Of a stretch of DNA of 55,112 nt, positions 48,711 to 55,112 are shown piece after piece. The DNA comes from an uncultured bacterium (GTDB lineage Bacteria > Bacillota > Clostridia > Oscillospirales > Oscillospiraceae). A model generated the notes under the pieces. That model did not search any database, had not been told where the DNA came from, and saw nothing but the letters and a program-made list of their open reading frames with translations. The position numbers were made by a program, and so were the translations under genes. Location: contig CAMCCC010000013.1 in assembly GCA_945873205.1 (NCBI GenBank), forward strand, positions 1 through 55,112, given 5' to 3'. Each line of letters begins with the position of its first letter. Within the stretch, counting starts at the first letter, position 1.

Positions 48711-48739
48711 ATTATATCGGTATACCGTAACATTGTCAA
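48711..48739 (-). promoter_or_regulatory. Sigma-70 promoter with palindromic operator for the HTH-HipA pair
   Basis: Minus strand TTGACA, 17-bp spacer, TATAAT: a full consensus promoter. The spacer contains the 10-bp perfect palindrome CGGTATACCG (48718-48727), well placed for repression by the HTH protein. Confidence 0.85.
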
Positions 48740-48858
48740 TGCAGAGCATGTTGGTTTTGTAATGAATGGAACCTCCTCTTTCAGTGTACAGGGAGCCCAC
48801 CAGTTATGCAAGCAAAAGCTCTCGACAGAATTCTGTACTTTCCTTTTTTAGAATTCAA

Positions 48859-49266
48859 TTTGCGCCGTATTTATTACCGCCCCCGACGCAGGAAGTTGCC
48901 ATCCGTATTCTGGCAACTTCCGGGGAGATTCCGATTACCTCGCAGCATCTATGCCGTGGCTTCTTACACGGCAACGAGGGTCATATATGGCACCACAGGC
49001 CTAGCTTTCAGCCTGCGCGACCATATCCTGCCTCCCGGCAGGCCGCTGGCGCGGAAGTCTCATTATCCTCAAGTCCGGTGTCATGGCCTGCGAAGCAATG
49101 CTGTTGTCTGCTTCGTCCGTCTCCAGGTGGATCGCTCGCCCCTTTCGGAGGTCTTGGCGCCCTGGCCCGGCGGCTTTTCCTTTCGGCCCGGATGAGGTGC
49201 TCCCCGGAATCCCTTATATTCATTTTTCAAGGTTCATGAGGGGCGTGAAATTTATCCCCTCATATA
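48859..49266 (-). ncRNA. Structured RNA candidate, copy B
   Basis: Same 408 nt as copy A with about ten substitutions and identical flanking layout: tandem repeats on one side and, on the other, a minus-strand gene (here the HTH gene, whose own promoter lies between). Copy B has a perfect 11-bp GGAAGTTGCCA/TGGCAACTTCC stem; its C4-GAAA-G4 hairpin has one U-G, and the base of the CCCTCG/CGAGGG helix is two pairs shorter than in copy A. Confidence 0.7.
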
Positions 49267-49410
49267 CTTAATTGCACCGCCAAAACGCAAAAACGAAACT
49301 ACAATTTTATGAATTTTTTGTAAACCTGTGCTCATGAGCTGATTTAGCCCCTCATATATCTATTGGACATTTGAAAAGCGAAAACGGAACCTGCATCTGA
49401 AAAAAATTTT
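49253..49410. repeat. Degenerate tandem repeats next to RNA copy B (two units)
   Basis: Two units starting CCCCTCATATA (49256 and 49348). The first resembles the second unit of copy A (TACTTAATTGCACC, then TTTTTTGTAAA), the second resembles its third (ATCTATTGG.CATTTGAAA). Copy B thus lacks the first unit, as expected from recombination between repeats. Confidence 0.65.
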
Positions 49411-49412
49411 AA

Positions 49413-49441
49413 CGCCAGCCCTGTCAGTCAGAGCTGGCGCA
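49413..49441 (-). terminator. Hairpin at the outer end of the copy-B module
   Basis: CGCCAGC / GCTGGCG with a 14-nt loop; on the minus strand it is followed by TTAAAATTTTTTT. It would stop minus-strand transcription entering the repeats. Confidence 0.6.
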
Positions 49442-49556
49442 AACAGTGAGAACGACCGTTTCTCAAGGTCTTTTTTCTAAATGGTTCTACGACAAACGTC
49501 CACAGCATGTTACAAACTTCTAAAAAATAAAAGTTTATAATATTGATTCTACAAAC

Positions 49557-49585
49557 TTGAACTTTTGTGAGGCTTGTGATATGAT
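49557..49585 (+). promoter_or_regulatory. Sigma-70 promoter of the DUF4143 ATPase
   Basis: TTGAAC, 17-bp spacer, TATGAT, about 27 bp before the ATG at 49612. The AT-rich stretch 49442-49556 upstream has no gene. Confidence 0.7.
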
Positions 49586-49611
49586 TCTAAGCAAAAGGTG
49601 GTGCTTTCTTC

Positions 49612-50925
49612 ATGCAAAAAACAAAACTGCGAAAACGTGATCTTTATCTGAATCGAATGATCGCATTTCAAGATACAGAAATGATCAAGGTCATAACCGG
49701 TATTCGACGCTGTGGAAAATCCAGTTTGATGAAACTGATGGCGGAGCATTTGCGGGATACCGGAGTGACTGATGACCAAATGATTGAAATGAACTTTGAG
49801 TCTATGCGTATTCCAGATATGGACGCAAGAGGATTTTACGAATATGTCAAAGCGCGCATTTGCCCGGATAAACGGACATACCTCTTTTTTGACGAGGTGC
49901 AGAAGGTTCGTGGTTGGGAAAATGCGGTCAACTCTTTCCGGGTAGACTTTGACTGCGATATATATATTACGGGTTCCAATGCCTATCTACTTTCTTCTGA
50001 GCTTTCCACTTATCTGTCCGGACGATATGTGGAAATCAAGGTACTGCCATTATCCTTTAAGGAATTTCTGGATTTTCACGGCTATACCCTGACGGAACGA
50101 AAGTCGCCTGCAGGTGGTGTCAGAAAGCGGATCACAGATACAGGGGGCGAAACTTATGATGTAAAAGAACTTTTTGACGCCTATGCCAGATTTGGCGGTA
50201 TGCCCATGCTGGCAGATGTGGGCTTGGAAATTGACCGGGTGACGGCCGCTTTAGACGGTGTGTATTCTGCTGCCGTTATCAATGACATCCTGGAACGGGA
50301 AAAGAGAAAAGGTCAGCGAAATATCACAGACCCAGTGTTGCTGAGAAAAATCATCTTGTTTTTGGCGGACAATATTGGCAACAACACTTCCGCAACCTCC
50401 ATCGGAAACACCCTGGTCAATGAGGGCCTATTGGAGAATGGAACCCGAAAGACAAAGCCTGCCGTACAGACAATTCAGGCGTATATTGAAGCTCTGACAG
50501 AAGCCTATATTTTCTATGAAATCAAGCGCTTTGATATTAAGGGCAAGGAGTATTTGCGCACGCTGGGAAAATATTACATTGTGGACATTGGTCTGCGGAA
50601 TTACCTGCTGGGTTATCGTGACGGTGACAGCGGACATATTCTGGAGAATATCATCTTCTTTGAACTGTTGCGCCGTGGCTATGATGTAGCCATTGGTAAA
50701 ATTGACAATCAGGAAGTTGACTTTATTGCCACCAAAGCAGATGAGAAAAAATATATCCAGGTTACAGAATCAATGACCGCTCCGGAAACGAAAGAACGAG
50801 AGCTTGCGCCTCTGCGGAAAATCCGGGATAGTTACGAAAAGCTTGTTATTGCTCTGGAGTGTGATCTTACCCAGACACAGGACGGGATCAAAATTATTAG
50901 AGCGCTGGATTTCCTTCTGGAATGA
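49612..50925 (+). CDS. AAA ATPase with DUF4143 (ATP-binding protein)
   Basis: 437 residues. Walker A ITGIRRCGKSSLM (~25-37), Walker B YLFFDEVQKVRGWE, sensor ITGSNAYLLSSELSTYLSGRYVEIKVLPLSFKEFLDF, then the DUF4143 C-terminal part with YIVDIGLRNYLLG, the nuclease-like ENIIFFELLRRGYDVAIGKIDNQEVDFIA (E...D..E...DF) and YIQVTESM. Common and often multicopy in gut Firmicutes and Bacteroidetes; function not established, some are tied to mobile or defence loci. AAAGGTGG before the ATG. AT-rich relative to the core chromosome, so probably acquired. Confidence 0.9.
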   Translation: MQKTKLRKRDLYLNRMIAFQDTEMIKVITGIRRCGKSSLMKLMAEHLRDTGVTDDQMIEMNFESMRIPDMDARGFYEYVKARICPDKRTYLFFDEVQKVRGWENAVNSFRVDFDCDIYITGSNAYLLSSELSTYLSGRYVEIKVLPLSFKEFLDFHGYTLTERKSPAGGVRKRITDTGGETYDVKELFDAYARFGGMPMLADVGLEIDRVTAALDGVYSAAVINDILEREKRKGQRNITDPVLLRKIILFLADNIGNNTSATSIGNTLVNEGLLENGTRKTKPAVQTIQAYIEALTEAYIFYEIKRFDIKGKEYLRTLGKYYIVDIGLRNYLLGYRDGDSGHILENIIFFELLRRGYDVAIGKIDNQEVDFIATKADEKKYIQVTESMTAPETKERELAPLRKIRDSYEKLVIALECDLTQTQDGIKIIRALDFLLE

Positions 50926-50983
50926 ACTGCCGCTTCAGCACTTATATTTGCAGAAAAGGTATTGCGCCACCATTCATGTAAAC

Positions 50984-51022
50984 GATGCCCGAGAACCTGT
51001 AAGGCTCCTCGGGCATCTGCGT
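50984..51022 (+). terminator. Terminator after the DUF4143 gene
   Basis: 10-bp stem GATGCCCGAG / CTCGGGCATC, followed by TGCGTTTT. Confidence 0.75.
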
Positions 51023-51221
51023 TTTAGATTATTATGTTAAGCAGCCATTACTCATATTGTTTTTATTCGGGCACATATAAGCGATTGTAAGCTATCAATA
51101 GCACAAACTTTTCATGGTGCATTCTTTATGCACGCTTTGGGGGTGCAAATTGTATGGAACGCCTGCATTCATGCTGGATGTGCAGGTACAATATCACCCA
51201 CAAATCTTACATAAAAGACCT

Positions 51222-51431
51222 GCTAAGCATTGTATTGAGAAGGCCCACGAGGAGCGCTACCGTGCCTTGCTGAAGAATGTGGAGACCAAAGCTGTGTTTG
51301 AAAAGAGCGGCGTTACTGTATGGGAGTGCCGTAACTGCGGTCACATCGTTGTCGGCACCAACGCTCCCGAGCTTTGCCCGGTCTGCAAGCATTCCCAGGC
51401 ATATTTTGAGGTTCGCAAGGAAAACTACTGA
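51222..51431 (+). pseudogene. 5'-truncated rubrerythrin
   Basis: Encodes only the end of rubrerythrin: EKAHEERYRALLKNVETKAVFEKSGVTVWECRNCGHIVVGTNAPELCPVCKHSQAYFEVRKENY. That is the last helix of the diiron domain (with the E..H ligand pair) and the complete rubredoxin-like C-terminal site (CxxC...CxxC). The frame continues upstream to an ATG at 51114 through unrelated sequence without a ribosome-binding site. The diiron four-helix bundle is missing, so peroxidase activity must be lost. Truncation probably came with the adjoining mobile DNA. Confidence 0.85.
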
Positions 51432-51444
51432 GCGAAGATTGCTG

Positions 51445-51822
51445 ATGAAAACAAAGTTCTACATTTGCCGCCACTGCGGCAATCTGGTGCACATGATCCA
51501 TGATGCTGGCGTTCCCATGATGTGCTGCGGACAAAAGATGGACGAGCTGCTCCCCAACACCGTGGAAGCCAGCGGTGAAAAGCATCTGCCTGCGGTCACG
51601 GTTGAGGATGGTGCTGTTCATGTCAATGTGGGAAGTATAAATCACCCCATGATTCCTGAGCACTACATTGAATGGATTTATGTCCAGACCGAAAACAGCG
51701 GGCATCTCAAAAACCTGAAGCCCGGCGATGATCCCAGCGCTGCGGTATGCCTCGGTGATGACAAAGCTCTGGCTGTATACGCCTACTGCAATCTCCATGG
51801 GCTGTGGATGACCGAAGTGTAA
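51445..51822 (+). CDS. Superoxide reductase (desulfoferrodoxin type)
   Basis: 125 residues. N-terminal desulforedoxin-like site YICRHCGNLVHMIHD...MMCCGQKMDEL (CxxC and CC), then the neelaredoxin domain with EKHLPAVTV (Glu and His), GSINHPMIPEHYIEWIYV and AYCNLHGLW, giving the four His and one Cys that bind the catalytic iron. It reduces superoxide to peroxide without producing oxygen. 13 bp after the rubrerythrin fragment, its usual operon partner. Terminator downstream. Confidence 0.94.
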   Translation: MKTKFYICRHCGNLVHMIHDAGVPMMCCGQKMDELLPNTVEASGEKHLPAVTVEDGAVHVNVGSINHPMIPEHYIEWIYVQTENSGHLKNLKPGDDPSAAVCLGDDKALAVYAYCNLHGLWMTEV

Positions 51823-51833
51823 GAATACAGTTA

Positions 51834-51877
51834 TACCGCCTGCCATGAAAATCTGGCAGGCGGTATTTTCTGTTTTT
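51834..51877 (+). terminator. Terminator of the superoxide reductase gene
   Basis: Perfect 12-bp stem TACCGCCTGCCA / TGGCAGGCGGTA with an 8-nt loop, followed by TTTTCTGTTTTT. Confidence 0.92.
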
Positions 51878-51891
51878 CTCCCTCCGGGGTC

Positions 51892-51947
51892 TTGCTTTCC
51901 GTTTTTCAGTGCTGTATACTATATCTGTCAGTTTGACTGACAGATAT
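51892..51947 (+). promoter_or_regulatory. tetR promoter and palindromic operator
   Basis: TTGCTT (51892), 17-bp spacer, TATACT (51915-51920), immediately followed by a perfect 12-bp inverted repeat ATATCTGTCAGT-TTG-ACTGACAGATAT (51921-51947) covering the start-site region. The inner TGTCAGT-TTG-ACTGACA recurs at 52656-52672, so this is the operator of the adjacent TetR protein. Confidence 0.88.
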
Positions 51948-51969
51948 GTGTGAGGGGAGGGAGCAGCAC

Positions 51970-52605
51970 TTGCCCCACGAAGAGCAACGGGAGAAAAACA
52001 TCCGGCTGGTTACGGAAAAGGCCCTGGACTGTTTTCTTGAAAACGGAATAGAAAAAACGAAGATTGCAGACATTGCCCGGCTGTCCGGGCTTACCGAGCG
52101 GTCGGTGTTCCGGTATTTTGAAACCAAGGCGGATCTGGTTCTGGCTGCTTCCCTGCTGTACTGGAACCGGGTGTTGGAACGCATTGACCGGATGTTTCAG
52201 GAAGACGGCCCCGAAGGCAGCACAACCGGCTTGGAGGATGCGGCAAAGATTCTTGTCTGCTATTCCAGGCTCTACCGGCTGGACCCCAAAGGGATGCGCT
52301 TTACCCTTGATGCAGAGCTTACCCTGCACAGTGCAGGAAGGCTCCACGAGATCAAGAACCAGCCCCCCGAGTCCTTTGAAACCTCCAACGGCCCCATGGC
52401 CAAGGCCATCCGGAAGGGCCTGGCGGACGGCTCCATCAACCCGGATGTGGACGTGCGGGAGATTTACTACAACTCCTATGACGCGATCCTGGGGATCATG
52501 CAGCGCCTTTCCATTGGCGGCACCCCCAGCGCCAGAGAGTTGGACTATGACAGCCGGATGCTCCATTTAAGCCAGATGTTCGTAAGGGCCTTGAGCGGCA
52601 AATAA
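51970..52605 (+). CDS. TetR-family transcriptional regulator
   Basis: 211 residues. N-terminal TetR HTH (NIRLVTEKALDCFLENGIEKTKIADIARLSGLTERSVFRYFETKADLV) and a helical ligand domain. TTG 51970 (GGGGAGGG 11 bp upstream) is preferred to ATG 51946, which would sit inside the operator. It very likely represses itself and the downstream dehydratase operon through the two matching operators; a CoA ester or acid would be a natural inducer, unproven. Confidence 0.9.
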   Translation: MPHEEQREKNIRLVTEKALDCFLENGIEKTKIADIARLSGLTERSVFRYFETKADLVLAASLLYWNRVLERIDRMFQEDGPEGSTTGLEDAAKILVCYSRLYRLDPKGMRFTLDAELTLHSAGRLHEIKNQPPESFETSNGPMAKAIRKGLADGSINPDVDVREIYYNSYDAILGIMQRLSIGGTPSARELDYDSRMLHLSQMFVRALSGK

Positions 52606-52617
52606 CTCCATACACTT

Positions 52618-52642
52618 CAAATCCCGAGCCATCGGGATTTGT
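52618..52642 (+). terminator. Hairpin after tetR
   Basis: AAATCCCGA / TCGGGATTT with a 4-nt loop. No clear T-run, so termination may be partial and tetR could read into the dehydratase genes. Confidence 0.5.
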
Positions 52643-52655
52643 GTATCCCCTTTTA

Positions 52656-52672
52656 TGTCAGTTTGACTGACA
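52656..52672 (+). promoter_or_regulatory. Second TetR operator, before the dehydratase operon
   Basis: TGTCAGT-TTG-ACTGACA, identical to the core of the operator upstream of tetR, 44 bp before the dehydratase gene start. Confidence 0.88.
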
Positions 52673-52715
52673 CAAAAGGGAGGGCGAAAAATAACACAGA
52701 GAAAGAAGGGCGGCA

Positions 52716-53921
52716 ATGAAAGAACTGAAGCATTTGATCTACTTTGAGAGTCTTCTGGAAGACGCAAACAACGAGCTTGTGCGGAAAGCGGAGGCAGAGG
52801 GAGACCTGGCCATCGGTTACACCTGTTTCCATGCGCCGGAGGTGCTGCTGAACCTGGGGAACTGTTTCTCGGTCCGGCTCCGTGCCCCGCACACCAACTC
52901 CATGGAGCTGGCCACCTATTACATGGCCAACAACAGCTGTGAGTTTTCCCGGGCGCTGCTGGAGCGGGCGCTGGAGGGCAACTACAGCTTTCTCCATGCC
53001 ATGGCCGGTGTAGACGTCTGCGAAGCCAACAACCGGGCCATTGAGAACATGGAGATCATGCACATGCAGGGAGAGGACAAGGAGAAGTTCTTCTACTGCA
53101 ATCTGGACATCCCCTACTCCGACGATGAGGACTGCGTTGAGCATATCTGTGAACAGGTCTCCCGGAAGATTCTGAAGCCTTTGCGGGAAAACTATGGGGT
53201 GGACACCTCGGATGCCGCCATCCGTGCGGCAGTCCGGGAACACAATGAGGTCTGCCGCATCCTCACGGAGATCGGAGAACTGCGCAAGCTGGACATTCCG
53301 CCCATCACCGGCTATGAATTTGCCGTTCTGGTTCTGGTGAGCTATACCTGTCCCAAGCGGCTGATTCTGCCCCTGCTGCAAGAGACGCTGGAGGAGATCC
53401 GGGTTCGCAAGGTTGACCCGGAGAAAAATTACCGGGTCCGGGTGGCAGTGGTCGGCTCCGAAATTGATGACCCCAATCTGATCAGGCTGATCGAGAGCTG
53501 CGGCGCGCTGGTGGTTGCGGATCGCTTCTGCTACGGCAGCTTCCCCGGCAGACAGGAGATTGCGCTGACCCAGCAGGAGGACGCCCTCACCCAGGTCTGC
53601 CGCTGGTATCTGCAAAACACGGAGTGTCCCCGCCAGAGTACGCTGCACCGGGTCAAATACCGCAATGACCATGTGGCCCAGCTGGTGAGGGAGTTCAAGG
53701 CGGACGGCGCCATTTATGAGCAGATGAAGTTCTGTACCTACTGGTCCTATGAGCGGGTCATTGCCAACCAGATTATGCCCAGAGATTACGGGATTCCCAT
53801 TCTCTCCGTGGACAGGCCCTACATTGTGGGGCAGAGCGGCCAGCTGCGCACCAGAGTGCAGGCTTTCGTGGAGAGCATTGAGATGAAGAAGCTTCGTGCA
53901 GCCCAGAAGGAGGAGAAATAA
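52716..53921 (+). CDS. 2-hydroxyacyl-CoA dehydratase family subunit (HgdB/HadC/BcrC-like)
   Basis: 401 residues of the HGD-D superfamily that includes 2-hydroxyglutaryl-, lactoyl- and phenyllactyl-CoA dehydratases and class I benzoyl-CoA reductases. Recognisable blocks: AIGYTCFHAPEVLLNLGNCFSVRLRAP at the start and YRVRVAVVGSEIDDPNLIRLIESCGALVVADRFCYGSF and ADGAIYEQMKFCTYWSYERVIA late; Cys residues in these are candidates for the [4Fe-4S] ligands. Works with the next gene and a separate ATP-dependent activator (not in the window). Regulated by TetR. 1 bp before the next gene. Confidence 0.88.
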   Translation: MKELKHLIYFESLLEDANNELVRKAEAEGDLAIGYTCFHAPEVLLNLGNCFSVRLRAPHTNSMELATYYMANNSCEFSRALLERALEGNYSFLHAMAGVDVCEANNRAIENMEIMHMQGEDKEKFFYCNLDIPYSDDEDCVEHICEQVSRKILKPLRENYGVDTSDAAIRAAVREHNEVCRILTEIGELRKLDIPPITGYEFAVLVLVSYTCPKRLILPLLQETLEEIRVRKVDPEKNYRVRVAVVGSEIDDPNLIRLIESCGALVVADRFCYGSFPGRQEIALTQQEDALTQVCRWYLQNTECPRQSTLHRVKYRNDHVAQLVREFKADGAIYEQMKFCTYWSYERVIANQIMPRDYGIPILSVDRPYIVGQSGQLRTRVQAFVESIEMKKLRAAQKEEK

Positions 53922-53922
53922 C

Positions 53923-55112
53923 ATGGCGTATGACCCCAAAACCGGCAAGGGATTGGGCCGGTTCTACGATGCCAATCACCGTGCTTTCCGGAAGCGCGAA
54001 TGGCGGGGCTTCCGGGACACCTTTTATGATTTTTTCCGCTGGCTCTATCTCTACGGCTTTATGGCCGTAAAGCTGGGCTGTCACCCCATCCTCATGGTAA
54101 AGGCCATGCTGCGCTACCGTTGGATGGTGTCCTATCTCACCGCCGCCCACATGGTGGACCGGCATACCATGGGCCTGCGGGGCAAGGAGCTTCGCTACGC
54201 CCACAACCAGTTCTTCTCGGTTCTGCACAACTCGGTTCTCGGTGTGCGTGACATTATCGTCCGGGACGAGAACCTGCGCCCCCACAGCAAGCGGGCCGCA
54301 AAGCTGCGGGAGAACACCGTGATGTTTGACGAGATGACCCCCCATCTGATCATGATGGGCTTTCCCACGGTCAAGTGGATTGACATTGCCATGTTTGCCA
54401 TCGGTCTGCCCTCAGAGGTGGATCAGAACGCCAGCATGTACTACATCGACGCCATGGAGCATCTGGGCCTGCCGGCCGATGTCTGCCCGGAACCGGCTGC
54501 CGAAAGCGGCTGTGCCGTTGTGGATGACTATCCCCGGGTGGGCAAGTGCTACTTCACCAGCTCCATGCCCTGCGACGGCGCCATTTCCCAGACCAACATC
54601 ATGACACGTCACTTCAAAGACCTGCCCTCCTTCCAGATCACCCCGCCCCAGCGGGTGAATGAGCCGGAAGTGCAGACCTACGCGGTGAAGAATCTGAAAA
54701 AAGGCATTGCCTTTCTGGAGCAGCAATTCAACGTCAAGTGGGACTGGGACGTTTTCTGGAAGAACGCCGAAATGTACAACGAGAGCTCCCGCTATATGAT
54801 TGAAAAGTGGGATGTGAACTGCACCGATTATCCCCAGGTCTGCGGCGCCGCCCTGGCTCTTCAGCGGGAATACGAGTTCATGGCCGCCGCCTGCATGGAC
54901 GAATTCATGCTCAAGACCGACCGCAAGGTCACGAAGATGATGCTGAAAGGCTATGAGCAGGACAAGGCGGCAGATGCCAACAAGCCCAAATACCGCTGCA
55001 TCGTCTGGGCCTGCCCCGCCCATTATTACACCAACTTCACCTATTGGACGCAGCACTGCTGGGGTGTCACCTGCGTCAACGACATGGAGGCCATGCTCAG
55101 CTACCAGCCCAT
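53923..55112 (+). CDS. 2-hydroxyacyl-CoA dehydratase family subunit, partial (HgdA/HadB/BcrB-like)
   Basis: At least 396 residues, running off the window end. MAYDPKTGKGLGRFYDANHRAFRKREWRGFRDTFYDFF opens it; FPTVKWIDIAMFAIGLPSEVDQNASMYYIDAMEHLGLPADVCPEP, YFTSSMPCDGAISQTNIM and CIVWACPAHYYTNFTYW follow the pattern of the larger subunit in the HGD-D family, with Cys near positions expected for Fe-S binding. AGGAGGAG precedes ATG 53923. Whether the pair dehydrates a hydroxyacyl-CoA or reduces an aryl-CoA cannot be decided. Confidence 0.85.
   Translation, partial: MAYDPKTGKGLGRFYDANHRAFRKREWRGFRDTFYDFFRWLYLYGFMAVKLGCHPILMVKAMLRYRWMVSYLTAAHMVDRHTMGLRGKELRYAHNQFFSVLHNSVLGVRDIIVRDENLRPHSKRAAKLRENTVMFDEMTPHLIMMGFPTVKWIDIAMFAIGLPSEVDQNASMYYIDAMEHLGLPADVCPEPAAESGCAVVDDYPRVGKCYFTSSMPCDGAISQTNIMTRHFKDLPSFQITPPQRVNEPEVQTYAVKNLKKGIAFLEQQFNVKWDWDVFWKNAEMYNESSRYMIEKWDVNCTDYPQVCGAALALQREYEFMAAACMDEFMLKTDRKVTKMMLKGYEQDKAADANKPKYRCIVWACPAHYYTNFTYWTQHCWGVTCVNDMEAMLSYQP

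Larger units (their letters stand above)
41207..49441. mobile_element. Integrative element with integrase, helicase and HipA-like cargo (ends uncertain)
   Basis: A run of minus-strand mobility genes (two-HTH protein, tyrosine integrase, excisionase, two small DNA-binding proteins, DUF927-like helicase), an origin-like motif array and two copies of an RNA/iteron module around a HipA-like/HTH pair. No relaxase or type IV secretion gene is visible, so it is at most mobilisable. Direct-repeat attachment sites were not found; the left end must lie near the integrase 3' side, and the right end may reach the truncated rubrerythrin at about 51220. Confidence 0.6.

Noticed and set aside
46345..49239. 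Plus-strand ORFs of 129-157 aa inside the two 408-bp repeats
   Set aside because: They are open in both copies, but the substitutions preserve minus-strand RNA pairing, different frames are open at once, and there is no credible start signal. Treated as chance frames over a structured RNA.
46476..49266. The 408-bp repeats as group II intron, IscB/TnpB guide RNA or insertion sequence
   Set aside because: No reverse transcriptase, IscB, TnpB or transposase gene lies nearby and no terminal inverted repeats or target duplications were seen.
1..55112. CRISPR array, rRNA operon, complete insertion sequence
   Set aside because: None seen: no regularly spaced short repeats, no rRNA-like blocks, no transposase ORF.

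Overview
The window looks like the chromosome of a strictly anaerobic, fairly GC-rich Firmicute of the Clostridia (probably an Oscillospirales gut bacterium). The grounds are the clostridial style of the genes, Shine-Dalgarno-rich starts, Etf/Fix electron bifurcation, 2-hydroxyacyl-CoA dehydratase, superoxide reductase and rubrerythrin-type oxygen defence, and typical gut-Firmicute mobile DNA. No rRNA or species-diagnostic gene is present, so genus is not assigned.

Layout. 1-11.1 kb is mostly ordinary chromosome: a YetF-like membrane protein, a two-component system divergent from a VTC / DUF4956 / beta-helix lipoprotein operon, a CPBP protease plus isoprenylcysteine-methyltransferase-like pair, HAD phosphatase, mnmE, a CAT-like acyltransferase, two tRNA-Ser genes and a truncated tRNA-Ser relic.

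11.3-39.7 kb is the most interesting part, a self-contained sigma-54 regulon. A ten-gene minus-strand operon encodes FixC, an old-yellow-enzyme/2-enoate-reductase-type flavoprotein, a CaiD-like crotonase, a CaiC-like CoA ligase, a CaiA-like acyl-CoA dehydrogenase, a DinB/maleylpyruvate-isomerase-fold protein, FixX, an SLC13-like transporter and two CaiB-like CoA-transferases. Divergent from it are a SnoaL/NTF2-fold protein, an OFA-type MFS transporter and a small conserved-looking protein. A second minus operon carries fixA-fixB followed directly by menA-, ubiE- and polyprenyl-diphosphate-synthase-type genes and DUF445. Next come rpoN and a sigma-54 enhancer-binding activator, then glcD-etfB-etfA and a metallo-hydrolase. 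Four -24/-12 promoters, nearly identical to each other and to the sigma-54 consensus, precede fixC, the MFS gene, fixA and glcD. I infer a CoA-dependent anaerobic reductive pathway for an unidentified, probably alpha,beta-unsaturated, carboxylate, coupled through FixABCX to a quinone whose tail and methyl group are added by enzymes of the same operon. It resembles the carnitine (cai/fix) and bile-acid (bai) systems but matches neither gene content.

39.7-51.1 kb is mobile and rearranged DNA: a decayed integrase/excisionase relic, a transglutaminase-like ORF apparently fused to a Phd/YefM-antitoxin-like tail, and an integrative element (two-HTH protein, tyrosine integrase, excisionase, two small probable RHH proteins, an origin-like array of CGTGACA motifs, a DUF927-like helicase/primase). 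Two 408-bp copies of a probable structured RNA, each flanked by degenerate tandem repeats, bracket a HipA-like kinase/HTH pair. A DUF4143-type ATPase follows. Substitutions between the RNA copies keep pairing (G-U) only if the minus strand is transcribed.

51.2-55.1 kb returns to chromosomal genes: a 5'-truncated rubrerythrin, superoxide reductase, and a TetR regulator with two matching palindromic operators controlling itself and a 2-hydroxyacyl-CoA dehydratase gene pair that runs off the window.
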